A stretch of 43,880 bases of DNA from an uncultured Subdoligranulum sp. (GTDB lineage: Bacteria; Bacillota; Clostridia; Oscillospirales; Ruminococcaceae). This document shows positions 1 through 7,362 of this stretch, piece after piece. How positions within the stretch are numbered: the stretch's first letter is position 1; the number at the start of each line of letters is the position of its first letter. The notes beneath the pieces were generated by a model that saw nothing but the letters and a program-made list of their open reading frames with translations, had not been told where the DNA came from and did no database searches. The translations under genes and the position numbers were made by a program. The stretch lies in assembly GCA_904374465.1 (NCBI GenBank), contig CAJFFY010000019.1:1-43880 (forward strand), in the 5' to 3' direction.

Positions 1-489
1 GGTGGGCAGCAGCTTCAGGTTCATGCCGAAGGTATACAACAGCAGCACGCTGGATATGAAACTGGGGATGGCGATGCCGCAGGTGGCGAACACGATGATG
101 GTGTTGTCGGCCCATTTGCCGCGGTTATACGCCGAAACGCACCCCAGCGGGATGCCCACGCAAAGCGCCACCGCCACGGCGATGCCCGCCACCTTGCAGG
201 ATACCGGCAGCTTGTCGGCAATGATCTGGTTGACGGTACGGCCGCGCTGTTTCAGGCTCAGGCCCATATCGCCGTGCAGCAGGCTGTTCATGTAGTTCAC
301 ATACTGCACGCCCAGGGGCTTGTCCAGGCCGTATTTTTCGTTCAGTGCCTGCTGGGCGGCCGCACTGATGGATTTTTCTGCCACGAACGGTCCGCCGGGG
401 ACCAGGTTCATGATGAAGAAGGTAAGCGTCGCCACAATAAAGACACTGAAGATGCCCATTGCCACGCGCTTGATGACGTACTTCGCCAT
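1..489 (-). CDS. ABC transporter permease, OppB/DppB type (5'-part only)
   Basis: This is the N-terminal 163 residues of a binding-protein-dependent transport permease, cut by the window edge. The start ATG is at 489, preceded by a GGAG-like ribosome site about 12 nt upstream. The protein begins MAKYVIKRVAMG and has a first membrane helix (about residues 9-28) followed by NLVPGGPF. The stretch LNEKYGLDKPLGVQYVNYM and then GDMGLSLKQRGRTVNQII is the classic periplasmic-side signature of the OppB/DppB family, after which the second and third helices begin. Members import oligopeptides, nickel or other small solutes together with an OppC partner, two ATPases and a lipoprotein. The substrate cannot be told from this fragment. 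A consensus promoter lies at 670-698, so this is probably the first gene of its operon, with the remaining subunits beyond position 1. Confidence 0.93.
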   Translation of the reverse strand, partial: MAKYVIKRVAMGIFSVFIVATLTFFIMNLVPGGPFVAEKSISAAAQQALNEKYGLDKPLGVQYVNYMNSLLHGDMGLSLKQRGRTVNQIIADKLPVSCKVAGIAVAVALCVGIPLGCVSAYNRGKWADNTIIVFATCGIAIPSFISSVLLLYTFGMNLKLLPT

Positions 490-669
490 TGTGTTGTGCC
501 ACTCCGTTTCATTATGGAATACAAGTTTGGGTGATTCGGGTGTTTTTTTCCTGCCTGAACGCCCTGAGCGAACACGTTTGTGCGCCACACGCGGACAAAC
601 CAGCGAATAAAAAAAGCGGTGGCGGTTGCGGCTGCACAAACACCATCGTTCATACCCGAAATCTTTTTT

Positions 670-698
670 ATTATAGTAAAGTCGTCGTCGTTTGTCAA
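670..698 (-). promoter_or_regulatory. Sigma-A promoter of the ABC permease operon
   Basis: Reading the minus strand, TTGACA (693-698) and TATAAT (670-675) are separated by exactly 17 bp, a perfect consensus. The leader to the permease ATG is about 180 nt. Apart from this promoter I see no other feature in the gene-free stretch 490-830. Confidence 0.9.
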
Positions 699-827
699 TT
701 GCATATCCTTGCTTGATTTTTACAATTTATGCACGAAATACCCGCAAAAATGTGAAAATTCCGTGAGATCATGCAAGGCCCTTTTTGTCGGAACCGGGGG
801 ATTCCCTGCCCGCCGGGCCCGAAAACA

Positions 828-858
828 AAAAAACGGTCTCACGTTTCCGTGAGACCGT
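828..858 (-). terminator. Rho-independent terminator after tRNA-Arg
   Basis: An 11-bp perfect stem (833-843 with 848-858) with a 4-nt loop is followed on the minus strand by a run of T. The stem begins at the last base of the tRNA CCA end, so the transcript ends almost directly after the tRNA. Confidence 0.85.
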
Positions 859-934
859 GGTGCGCCGGAAGAGACTCGAACTCCCGACCTTCTGATTCGT
901 AGTCAGACACTCTATCCAGCTGAGCTACCGGCGC
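858..934 (-). tRNA. tRNA-Arg (anticodon ACG)
   Basis: A 77-nt cloverleaf on the minus strand. The 7-bp acceptor stem GCGCCGG/CCGGCGC (928-934 with 862-868) ends in an encoded A-CCA. The D arm contains AGCTCAGCTGGATAGAG, and the anticodon stem TCTGA/TCAGA encloses the loop CTACGAA. The T arm contains GTTCGAGTC. The anticodon ACG occupies 898-900; its first A is expected to be edited to inosine by TadA so that CGU, CGC and CGA are read. It has its own promoter and terminator and is therefore a monocistronic unit. Confidence 0.97.
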
Positions 935-947
935 AAGTGCAGTTAGT

Positions 948-976
948 ATAATACCACCTGCCCCCGGGAATGTCAA
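948..976 (-). promoter_or_regulatory. Promoter of tRNA-Arg
   Basis: TTGACA (971-976), a 17-bp spacer and TATTAT (948-953) on the minus strand. The start of transcription would fall only a few bases before the tRNA 5' end. Confidence 0.85.
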
Positions 977-1024
977 GGGCTTTTTTCAAAAAAATTCTAT
1001 TTTTTTGCCGTCCCCTTGTTCCGC

Positions 1025-1059
1025 AAAAAACCGCCGGCCGGAAAGGGTCCGGCCGGCGG
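1025..1059 (-). terminator. Terminator of the BTAD regulator gene
   Basis: A 12-bp GC-rich stem (1031-1042 with 1048-1059) and a 5-nt loop, followed on the minus strand by six T. It lies just beyond the regulator stop codon. Confidence 0.9.
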
Positions 1060-1065
1060 CGGGGT

Positions 1066-2295
1066 TCAGACGGTTTCCTTGGTCTTGCGCACGGCGCGGG
1101 CCCGCCGGGCGCGGGGCTTTTTCTGCCCGGCCCGGGGCGCGCAGACCCGGTAGTTCATCAGATACCGTTCCCGGGTGGGAATGCGGTAGAATGCCTGCTT
1201 GATGTGCTCCAGGGGGGCACTGTCCTCCCCGCCGGTGCCGCACATGAGCAGCGCGTACTGGGTGTCGCTGTAGCGGGCGGCCACATCGCAACGGCGCATG
1301 CCGGTGTGAATCAGTTCCCCCAGCGCCGTCATCATCCGTTCGGTTTCGGCGGCGTCGGCGCTGCGGGTGGGCGTCAAAGTAAGCAGTGCCAGAAAGATGG
1401 GCACCCCGTACTGGGCCTGCAATCCCCGCTGCATGCGGTAGATCTCGCCAAAGGTTTCAAAGGAGCACAGCATGGCGCCGTCCGCCTCCTGGTCGGGCAG
1501 GGCGGTGATCAGCCGGGCCATGTCGTTTTCCATGTTGCGGTCGGCCTTGCGGGCCTGCCGCCAGGCGGTGGCCGCCTGGCGCGGTTCGATGGCATGGTGC
1601 AGGCACCCCGCGGCCCGGCCCCGCCGGGCGGCCAGCTGGGCGTCGCTGTGGCGGCCCAGGTCCTCCAGTGCCATGATCAGTTCCAGATAGAGCCGTTCCA
1701 CCCGGGGATTCTTTTCCAGCCCCCGCTCACACAAGGCCACCAGCCGTTCGCTGTCGCCCTGTTTGCGGTAATGCTCCAGCAGGGCCAGCATGGCGGTGCG
1801 GTAGTAGGCATGCAGATGCATGGCGATGCTTTCCACCCAGGGCTCGCTGGCCGAAAGGGGCAGCAGCCGGCCACGGTACAGCGTTTCGATCTGCTGGTAG
1901 TGCTCCAGCCGCTTGTCCGGGTCCTCGCACTGTTCCGCCGCGGCGGCCAGATCCTCCAGCTGGAAGACGTCCACCGTGCAGGCCAGGTTGGGGTTCCACT
2001 GGTAGCACCCCCGGCTGGTGAGGATGCAGCTTTCCAGCGCGGTGAGCTGCTCCTGGGAGATCATCGACCGGAAACGGTGCAGGATGGCCCGCAGGGCCAT
2101 ATCGGGGTTGGCGCAGCGCTCACCGCCCCACAGCGTATCAATCAACACCTTGTGGGGCACGGGCGCGCCCCGCTGCAGCACCAGATACTGCACCAGCGCC
2201 GTGGCCTTGCGGGATTGATTGAGCTGGGCAAGCACCGGCTGGCCATCCACCCGGATCTCAAAATTCCCCAGCATAAAGATCTCAATGGTCGCCAT
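1066..2295 (-). CDS. BTAD-domain transcriptional regulator with degenerate GGDEF-like tail
   Basis: A 409-residue putative DNA-binding regulator of the SARP/BTAD type. Residues 1-100 form an OmpR-like winged helix, including the stretch RKATALVQYLVLQRG and then VLIDTLWGG. Residues 105-245 match the bacterial transcriptional activation domain, a helical TPR-like fold (YYRTAMLALLEHYRKQGDS, LYLELIMALEDLGR). Residues 260-390 resemble a diguanylate cyclase domain, but where an active enzyme has RYGGDEF this protein has RYSDTQY at 341-347. It is therefore unlikely to make cyclic-di-GMP and may serve as a sensor or dimerisation module. The C-terminus is rich in Arg and Lys. It has its own promoter (2357-2385) and terminator, so it is transcribed separately from the phage-like operon that ends 135 bp upstream of it. 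Its targets are unknown. The BTAD call is firm; the GGDEF-like call is inferred from motif spacing. Confidence 0.85.
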   Translation of the reverse strand: MATIEIFMLGNFEIRVDGQPVLAQLNQSRKATALVQYLVLQRGAPVPHKVLIDTLWGGERCANPDMALRAILHRFRSMISQEQLTALESCILTSRGCYQWNPNLACTVDVFQLEDLAAAAEQCEDPDKRLEHYQQIETLYRGRLLPLSASEPWVESIAMHLHAYYRTAMLALLEHYRKQGDSERLVALCERGLEKNPRVERLYLELIMALEDLGRHSDAQLAARRGRAAGCLHHAIEPRQAATAWRQARKADRNMENDMARLITALPDQEADGAMLCSFETFGEIYRMQRGLQAQYGVPIFLALLTLTPTRSADAAETERMMTALGELIHTGMRRCDVAARYSDTQYALLMCGTGGEDSAPLEHIKQAFYRIPTRERYLMNYRVCAPRAGQKKPRARRARAVRKTKETV

Positions 2296-2356
2296 TGTAC
2301 CTCATCGCCTCCCGTCCATCGCTGCCGCGATGCATTCGCTCTTTTTTTGTGTCCTA

Positions 2357-2385
2357 AGTATAGCAAGCGCACCGCCAATTGTCCA
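2357..2385 (-). promoter_or_regulatory. Promoter of the BTAD regulator
   Basis: TGGACA (2380-2385), a 17-bp spacer and TATACT (2357-2362) on the minus strand, about 60 bp upstream of the ATG at 2295. Confidence 0.75.
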
Positions 2386-2429
2386 GTGGATGGAGGGCAA
2401 ACCCCGCAAAAACCTGGAGGCAATGCCGG

Positions 2430-2873
2430 TCAACGGCGGCTGGCCTCCTGCCCGGCCGCCAGCAGTTTGGTCAGCCAGGCGGGCACCGGGGCACCCAGGT
2501 CGGTGGCGTTTTCCGCAATGGATCCCAGCTCGGTAAAGATATACCACACCAGAATCACCGGCAGCACCAGCACGCTGTAGTCCAGCCCCAGGCCGGGCAG
2601 ATGGGGCACCGCCACCCGCAGCACACTGTCGGTGACGGCCGCCACCAGCACCACCAGGATCATGCCCAGTTTGTGCCAGATACCGGCCCGGGCCGCGGCG
2701 CTGGACCAGTTGCCCTTGGCCGCCGCGGCGGCGCTGCCGCTGGCCCAGTCCAGCGCCATGCAAGCCACCCAGGCCAGGATCAGCCAGCCCAGCCAGCCGA
2801 ATGCCGCGCCGAAGGCCCCGCAGGCGGCCGCCACGGCCGCCTTGGTCCAGAGAAAAAGGTTTTCATCGTTCAT
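2430..2873 (-). CDS. Phage holin (Phage_holin_4 / toxin-secretion holin family)
   Basis: A 147-residue membrane protein with about four hydrophobic segments (near residues 12-30, 31-48, 66-88 and 98-118). Between them is the signature CMALDWASGSAAAAAKGNW, which matches the MxxDxxTG motif of family 4 holins in modified form. Holins form membrane lesions that let the endolysin reach the cell wall. The gene is the last of the structural operon, directly after the endolysin gene, as is usual for a lysis cassette. The start ATG at 2873 follows an AAAGGAGG ribosome site by six bases. The C-terminus is charged and soluble (QEASRR). Confidence 0.85.
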   Translation of the reverse strand: MNDENLFLWTKAAVAAACGAFGAAFGWLGWLILAWVACMALDWASGSAAAAAKGNWSSAAARAGIWHKLGMILVVLVAAVTDSVLRVAVPHLPGLGLDYSVLVLPVILVWYIFTELGSIAENATDLGAPVPAWLTKLLAAGQEASRR

Positions 2874-2895
2874 ATGCAGCCTCCTTTCCGGGCGC

Positions 2896-3555
2896 TCAGG
2901 CCCAGCGGCTGGTGTACAGCCCCTGCCGGTCCAGGCCCCGTTCCCGGCAAAGCGCCAGCACGGCGTCGGCGTCCCCCTGGCTCACCGGGCCGATGGTAAT
3001 GACCTGCAGACGGGCCGGGGTACCGGCCGTTTCCGCTGTGTCGGCGCCGCCGTAGGTGCCGGCCGCATTGGGAGTGCCGCTGTAGGCCGTGGGATCCAGC
3101 CCCGTGCCGGTGGCCGTGGCCCGCACTTCCAGGTGGCAATGCCGGTAGGGCGGGTCGTTCAGCGCCGCATTGCCTGAATTGCCCATGACGGCCAGGGCAT
3201 CGCCGCTTTGCACCCGCTGCCCCGCCCGGACCGACAGACTGGCACAGTGGCAGAAATACAGATAGTTGACGGTGTCGGGGGTCTGGTTGTCGTCCAGACG
3301 CACACAGACATAATACCCCCACTCCCAGGTGCGGTTGGTCCGGTCGGTGACGATGCGGGCCGTGACCACCGTACCGGAAATCGTCCTGCAGCTGCCGTCG
3401 GCGGCGGTATAGTACGGCATCCGGATGGTGGTGTCCTCCAGGCCCACCAGGTCGATGCCGCCGTGCCAAGTCTTGCCGCCGCCGCGGGTGTAACCGTAGC
3501 AGCCGTAGGCATAGGGGATTTGTACCCGGCCCGCAAAAATACCGGTTTGGTTCAT
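2896..3555 (-). CDS. Phage endolysin, M23 (LytM-like) peptidase
   Basis: A 219-residue peptidoglycan hydrolase of the zinc M23 type. The first zinc-binding pair is visible as HGGIDL (H31, D35) and the second motif as HCHLEV near residue 144; between them lie AGQRVQSGDALAVMGNSG and related strand sequences typical of the LytM beta sheet. There is no signal peptide, in agreement with release through the neighbouring holin. The last 45 residues (QVITIGPVSQGDADAVLALC) form a separate small domain that may bind the wall. Cleavage of peptide cross-bridges is expected from the family; the exact bond is not known. The gene lies between tail-tip genes and the holin gene. Confidence 0.88.
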   Translation of the reverse strand: MNQTGIFAGRVQIPYAYGCYGYTRGGGKTWHGGIDLVGLEDTTIRMPYYTAADGSCRTISGTVVTARIVTDRTNRTWEWGYYVCVRLDDNQTPDTVNYLYFCHCASLSVRAGQRVQSGDALAVMGNSGNAALNDPPYRHCHLEVRATATGTGLDPTAYSGTPNAAGTYGGADTAETAGTPARLQVITIGPVSQGDADAVLALCRERGLDRQGLYTSRWA

Positions 3556-3567
3556 GGTACCTCCTTG

Positions 3568-4047
3568 TTATTTGACCAGCAGAAAAACTTCGATATCCGT
3601 GGCGGGTTTTTCGCCGGGGCGTGTGTTGCATTGCAGCTGGTAGGACTGGACCACCGTCTGGCCCGCCTGGTTGGGGTTCAGCGACTTGCGGGCGCGGTTC
3701 AGGACGGCCAGGGAGTTGCCCAGTTCGGCGAGGACGTCCGACGAAAAGGAATCCTGCACATACAGGCAGGAGGCCATCTCCCCCAGCGGAGCGGCCTGGG
3801 GCGCCCCTGCCACCGGTTCCAGAACCGCCTGCTGGTTGTAGCCGCCCACGCCGTCGTCCCGCCAGCCGTCCACCGGAAAGGCAGCCTTGTACAGATAGAC
3901 GGCCCCGCCCTGCAGCGCCTGGGCGAACAGTTCGGGGTACCGGTCCAGCTTATCGCTGTACTGCACCGTGACGCCGCTTTGCTCCAGCAGGGTTCTGAGC
4001 TCCGCCTTGGCGGTGGAAAGGCGGTTGAGCTGTGTTTGTACACTCAT
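3568..4047 (-). CDS. Phage tail-tip associated protein, unknown function
   Basis: A 159-residue protein without a known enzymatic motif. The N-terminus MSVQTQLNRLSTAKAELR is nearly the same in design as that of the next upstream protein (MSIQTELSRIQTARNTLR), so both probably share a small helical attachment domain. The rest contains KAAFPVDGW and ends KPATDIEVFLLVK, a layout that recurs in the product of 6546-7148. This suggests a shared surface or receptor-facing domain. The ribosome site is GGTGG-like before the ATG at 4047. It is placed with tail fibre genes and just before the lysis cassette. Function is inferred only from position. Confidence 0.75.
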   Translation of the reverse strand: MSVQTQLNRLSTAKAELRTLLEQSGVTVQYSDKLDRYPELFAQALQGGAVYLYKAAFPVDGWRDDGVGGYNQQAVLEPVAGAPQAAPLGEMASCLYVQDSFSSDVLAELGNSLAVLNRARKSLNPNQAGQTVVQSYQLQCNTRPGEKPATDIEVFLLVK

Positions 4048-4059
4048 GGTTCCACCGCC

Positions 4060-4935
4060 TTAAATCGCGGCCAGCGCCGTTTCGATATCGCCGGTCAGGC
4101 GGACGGTGCCGCTGCCGCTGTGGTACCCGGCCGGCACGGTGTAGGACGTCTGGGTCAGGCCGTCGATGGTGGCGGCCACGGCGCCGTTGTTGGCCATGGT
4201 ACCGGTGACCTTGGCGCCGTTCACATAGGCGGTCTTGCCGGTGAGCAGGTCCGCCGCGGCGGCGGTGGCATCGGTGGTGGTGATGTAGCTGGCCGGAATG
4301 GCCGCCACCGTCACCTTGGACAGCACCTTGCCCGAGGTGGGGGTTACCACCTGGCTGCTCTTGGTGGGGGTGACGGACTTTTCCTCGGTGACCAGTTTGA
4401 CGGTGCCCTGACCGTTGTGGTAACCGGCCGGCACGGTGTAGCTGGTGGCGGTGGTGCTGAGGGTTTTGGCCACGGCGCCGTTGTTGGCCATGGTGCCGCT
4501 GGTGACGGTACCGTCCGCCGTGACGATGATCTTGTTGGCCAGCACGTCCCCCGCGGCAGCGGTCACCGAAGACACATCCTGGTAGGCTTCGGGGATGGCG
4601 GCCACCGTCACATCGGACAGGCCGTAGTAGCCGGAATCCGGGGTGATGTTCTGCTGCTTTTTGGTGGGGGTGGCGGTCTTGCTTTGCAGGGTATAGTTGC
4701 CGCCGCCCGCCACGCCGGACACGGTGCCCGAGCCGTTGTGGTATCCCTTGGGGATGGTGTAGGTGTCGCCCTCCCGCACGGTGGCGGAGACGGCACCCAC
4801 GTTGTCCACGTCCTCAAAGGCGTCGGCCAGGGTATCCAGCTTGGCGGTGCTCTGGGCGATGCCCAGCTCCACCGCCTTGGCGCGCAGCGTGTTGCGGGCG
4901 GTCTGGATGCGGGAAAGTTCGGTCTGAATGCTCAC
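4060..4935 (-). CDS. Repeat-containing phage tail fibre protein
   Basis: A 291-residue beta-rich protein. After an N-terminal helical segment (about residues 1-45) it is built from repeated units. The motif Y(T/I)PxGYH(N/S)GxGTV occurs three times, TPxSGxxxLSxVTVAAIP twice, and GTMANNGAVA twice. Such Gly/Thr/Val repeats are common in tail fibres and tail-tip proteins of Firmicute phages and would fold as an elongated fibre. One module is about 98 codons long and is also repeated at DNA level. The start ATG at 4935 has a GAGGAGGAATTTC ribosome site. The final ETALAAI is short and may be the contact to a partner. Receptor binding is an inference. Confidence 0.8.
   Translation of the reverse strand: MSIQTELSRIQTARNTLRAKAVELGIAQSTAKLDTLADAFEDVDNVGAVSATVREGDTYTIPKGYHNGSGTVSGVAGGGNYTLQSKTATPTKKQQNITPDSGYYGLSDVTVAAIPEAYQDVSSVTAAAGDVLANKIIVTADGTVTSGTMANNGAVAKTLSTTATSYTVPAGYHNGQGTVKLVTEEKSVTPTKSSQVVTPTSGKVLSKVTVAAIPASYITTTDATAAAADLLTGKTAYVNGAKVTGTMANNGAVAATIDGLTQTSYTVPAGYHSGSGTVRLTGDIETALAAI
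4174..4494. repeat. Direct repeat inside the tail fibre gene
   Basis: An identical 27-bp sequence occurs at 4174-4200 and 4468-4494, 294 bp (98 codons) apart and in the same frame. It encodes part of the GTMANNGAVA motif. Recombination between copies would add or remove one module without breaking the frame. Confidence 0.8.
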
Positions 4936-4949
4936 GATGAAATTCCTCC

Positions 4950-5588
4950 TCAGATGGTTGCCAGCAGGGCGTCAATGTTGCCCACCGTGGTGAAGACGGC
5001 GGCCGAGGTAACGGGGCGGGTGTTGTCCTGCTGGAGGCTGTCGGCCACATCCACCGACAGGGTGTTGGTGGCCTCGTCCAGCAAAAGCCCCGCCCCGATG
5101 GTATAGTACCCCCGCTGCCAGGCATTGCCCGCCGGGGTCTTGGTCAGTACGGTGCCGGGCTCCCCGTCGGGGGGCACGGCGGCGTCGATCATGCCCTGGA
5201 TCTTGTCAAAATACTGGGCCCAGAGGGAGGGGGTGGGCTGGCTTTGCGCCCCCTCGGCCGCCGCGTGGTCCGACACCAGAAAGAGCACGTCGGTGCTCAG
5301 CCGCTGTACCCCCTGGGCCATGCCCGCAAAGACCAGCCGGCCGGGGGTCCCGGTGCCCAGGGGGGCGGCGGTGGCCTCGGGCGGGACGGGCAGCAGGCCG
5401 GTTTCCGGCACACGCACCCGGGTGGCACCGGCGGGCGTCACAAAGGTGGCGGTCAGTTCCAGGTCCTGCCAGTCCTCCCCGGGCAGAATCTGCAATGTCT
5501 CGATGCCGTAGCTGTCCCAGTTGCCCAGGCGCAGATACCCCACGCCGGGCACTAGGGCCCGGTAGCCTTCCAGACGGACCTGTTGCAT
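4950..5588 (-). CDS. Phage tail/baseplate-associated protein, unknown function
   Basis: A 212-residue protein starting at the ATG at 5588 (MQQVRLEGYRALVPG). This start was chosen because it overlaps the stop codon of the preceding xkdX-like gene as TGATG; the open frame extends further but into that gene. The N-terminal half has alternating beta-type sequence (ETLQILPGEDWQDLELTATF). The C-terminal half has PPDGEPGTVLTKTPAGNAW and AGLLLDEATNTLSVD, typical of phage tail proteins that carry short collar or trimerisation elements. The end (SAAVFTTVGNIDALLATI) resembles the ends of the neighbouring fibre proteins. Operon position supports a role at the tail tip; no specific activity is visible. 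Confidence 0.75.
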   Translation of the reverse strand: MQQVRLEGYRALVPGVGYLRLGNWDSYGIETLQILPGEDWQDLELTATFVTPAGATRVRVPETGLLPVPPEATAAPLGTGTPGRLVFAGMAQGVQRLSTDVLFLVSDHAAAEGAQSQPTPSLWAQYFDKIQGMIDAAVPPDGEPGTVLTKTPAGNAWQRGYYTIGAGLLLDEATNTLSVDVADSLQQDNTRPVTSAAVFTTVGNIDALLATI

Positions 5589-5710
5589 CAGCCATCCCCC
5601 ACAATCTCTTCGTACTGGGTCTGGGTCAGCACCTGTTTTTCCACGGCCTGGCGGACCTGTTCTTCCTTCCAAAGGCCCAGTTGGTACCATTTTTTGATGC
5701 GTTCGTACAT
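5588..5710 (-). CDS. xkdX: XkdX-family small phage protein
   Basis: A 40-residue protein starting MYERIKKWYQLGLWK and ending EEIVGDG. The pattern IKKWYxLGLWxxEQVxxxVEKxxLTxxQYEEI is that of the XkdX family of short proteins found next to tail fibre genes in PBSX-like prophages of Bacillus and relatives. It was too short for automatic open-frame lists but is well supported: ATG at 5710 with an AGGTGTGAT ribosome region, and translational coupling to the next gene through a TGATG overlap. Function of the family is not settled; it may assist fibre assembly. Confidence 0.85.
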   Translation of the reverse strand: MYERIKKWYQLGLWKEEQVRQAVEKQVLTQTQYEEIVGDG

Positions 5711-5711
5711 A

Positions 5712-6035
5712 TCACACCTCCAGCAGCGTATCGGTCATCATGGCGGTGTAGGTTGCCTGGGCGTCCACCCGGTCCAGCTGGGACGGCTGCTCCGCCGCCG
5801 CCCGGGCCGCCAGTTCCTCCGGCGTATAGGCATGGTAGCACTGGCAGGGCTCGGTGATGTCCCGGGCCGGCACCAGACGGCGCAGCCCCTGGGGCCGTGC
5901 CTCGGTCACGGTGCCTTCCATGACTTCCAGCTGTTCGTCGGCGTGGCCGATGACCCGCTGGCTGTCGTAGACAAACCCGGCTTCCAGATCCGGGTCGGTC
6001 CGTTCCTCCCAGGTGATTTCGTCATAGATTTTCAT
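5712..6035 (-). CDS. Hypothetical phage protein of the tail-tip cluster
   Basis: A 107-residue acidic protein (MKIYDEITWEER) with no recognised domain. The last third (TPEELAARAAAEQPSQLDRV) is helical and amphipathic. This type of short protein between fibre genes and xkdX often carries a chaperone or linker role, but that is a guess from position. The ATG at 6035 follows a TAAGGAGGACCGCCC ribosome site. It ends one base before the ATG of the xkdX-like gene, so the two are probably translated together. Confidence 0.75.
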   Translation of the reverse strand: MKIYDEITWEERTDPDLEAGFVYDSQRVIGHADEQLEVMEGTVTEARPQGLRRLVPARDITEPCQCYHAYTPEELAARAAAEQPSQLDRVDAQATYTAMMTDTLLEV

Positions 6036-6047
6036 GGGCGGTCCTCC

Positions 6048-6545
6048 TTATTCGTATTGCAGGCCGTAAAAGTCCATGGTATAGCCGCGCCCCACCAGGA
6101 TCAGGTTGGCCATGTTCATGGGCCAGGCGCTGACCGCCGTGGTATCGGAACTGGACTGGTACATCCGCCCCAGGGCAAATTTGCCGGAGGTGGCACTGGT
6201 GAATACCGGCACCAGCCCCGCCCGTCCCATTAGGGCAGAACTGCCGGTGCCGGTGGCGGTGCCGAAGGGGGTCACCACGCCGTTCCACAGTTTGTCGTCC
6301 GGCAGGCGGATGCTTTTCACACCACAGTCTTCCAGCACAAAGTGCAGGGAAAAATAGTCAAAGGTTCCGTTGAGTGTGCCCACCGACTCAACGAAGCAAC
6401 TGAGGTGGACGTCCATTGTTTTGGTGGCGGGATGCAGCACCGCCATCCCCGTGTAGGGCGCACTGAATTTGGTGCTGTCTGTGGAAAGCTGCCTTTTGAT
6501 GGGGATATACAGGTCACCCTGACCTGCCGCTGACATCAATCCCAT
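6048..6545 (-). CDS. Hypothetical phage structural protein
   Basis: A 165-residue protein (MGLMSAAGQGDLYIPIKRQ) rich in beta-type sequence, with FDYFSLHFVLEDCGVKSIRL in the middle and the ending GYTMDFYGLQYE. I do not recognise the family. The start codon lies immediately after the stop of the upstream gene (6546), so translation is coupled. Its place within the tail-tip gene group and its lack of membrane or signal sequence suggest a virion component, probably part of the tail-tip complex. Confidence 0.7.
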   Translation of the reverse strand: MGLMSAAGQGDLYIPIKRQLSTDSTKFSAPYTGMAVLHPATKTMDVHLSCFVESVGTLNGTFDYFSLHFVLEDCGVKSIRLPDDKLWNGVVTPFGTATGTGSSALMGRAGLVPVFTSATSGKFALGRMYQSSSDTTAVSAWPMNMANLILVGRGYTMDFYGLQYE

Positions 6546-7148
6546 TTACCCTTCTCCTTTCTGTACCATACAATAAATCTCCGCGTCGGCCCGGGGCTTT
6601 TGTCCCGTCAGCCGGCAGGTCATCGTGCCGTCGCCCAGAGTTTTGGTGCCGCCTTCCACCAGTTCCGCCGCTTGCAGCAGCGCCACCCGGGCGGTGCCCT
6701 GCAGGCTGTCGTCCACCAGCAGGCCGCCCGCCACCCGGCAGGCGGCGGTGACGGCCGGTCCGCCGTTCACCGGGGTCAGCGCCACCGTCTGGGTCCAGGG
6801 TCCGCTGCCCGACCACCCGTCCACCGGGAAGGTGGCGGTGTACAAAGCCGCGGCGGTGTCCACAAAGGCCTTCCGGGCGGCGTCCCACATCCACAGGGAA
6901 GCGGTCTGCCCCACCAGCGCCCACTGGCCCGGCTGGGCCGTGGGGTGGGCCTTTTGCAGGGCAGCGGAGGTTTCGTACCAGCCAAGCGCGCCGTTGGCGA
7001 TGGTCTGGGCCTGGCCGGCCCAGAAGGCGGCCTGCTCGGCGGCGTCGGCGGCGGTGGCCAGACTGTCGTCCAGCCCCGCCAGCCGGCGGAAGGCTTCGTC
7101 CAGCTCCGCACCGGTCAGGGTGCTGTCGTAGTATGCCGTTTCGGCCAT
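6546..7148 (-). CDS. Phage tail-tip/fibre protein with FPVDGW domain
   Basis: A 200-residue protein. Residues 1-55 are helical with many Ala (LATAADAAEQAAFWAGQAQ), as in short trimerising tail stalks. The middle has ALGWYETSAALQKAHPTAQP, resembling carbohydrate-contacting segments of tail proteins. The C-terminal part contains TATFPVDGW and ends KPRADAEIYCMVQKGEG; the same frame of motifs is found in the product of 3568-4047, indicating duplication of one domain. The ATG at 7148 follows an AAAGGAAGGATACC ribosome site. A receptor or collar function is inferred from this layout. Confidence 0.75.
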   Translation of the reverse strand: MAETAYYDSTLTGAELDEAFRRLAGLDDSLATAADAAEQAAFWAGQAQTIANGALGWYETSAALQKAHPTAQPGQWALVGQTASLWMWDAARKAFVDTAAALYTATFPVDGWSGSGPWTQTVALTPVNGGPAVTAACRVAGGLLVDDSLQGTARVALLQAAELVEGGTKTLGDGTMTCRLTGQKPRADAEIYCMVQKGEG

Positions 7149-7170
7149 GGTATCCTTCCTTTCCGCCCGA

Positions 7171-7362
7171 TCAGCCGATCCGTTCCGTGAGGGCCGCTTC
7201 CAGCCCTGCCACGAAGGTTTCGGTTGCCGGGTCCAGGTTGATGTAGCTGCCCCGCTGGTTGGCGGCGGTCACATTGCCCTGTTCGTCGATTTCGCTGTAG
7301 GCATAGGCCACGCGCAGGCCCTCGGCCGTGCGCACAAAGCTGATGCCGGTCACTTTTGTCAT
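7171..7362 (-). CDS. Small hypothetical phage protein
   Basis: A 63-residue protein (MTKVTGISFVRTAEGLRVAY). The start at 7362 was preferred over an upstream ATG at 7386 because it overlaps the stop of the tail-tip gene as ATGA and has a GGGAGGAAACAGC ribosome site. The sequence AYAYSEIDEQGNVTAANQRG and the ending FVAGLEAALTERIG are reminiscent of small conserved phage proteins lying between the tail endopeptidase and the fibre genes. No function can be assigned. Confidence 0.75.
   Translation of the reverse strand: MTKVTGISFVRTAEGLRVAYAYSEIDEQGNVTAANQRGSYINLDPATETFVAGLEAALTERIG

Noticed and set aside
858..934. tRNA-Arg as integration site of the phage module
   Set aside because: The tRNA is separated from the module by the independent BTAD gene, and no duplicated tRNA 3' end was noticed near the other end of the module.
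970..2580. 536-codon plus-strand open frame
   Set aside because: Antisense shadow of the BTAD regulator; long open frames on the opposite strand are expected at this GC content, and the product is low-complexity with Gly/Gln/His bias.
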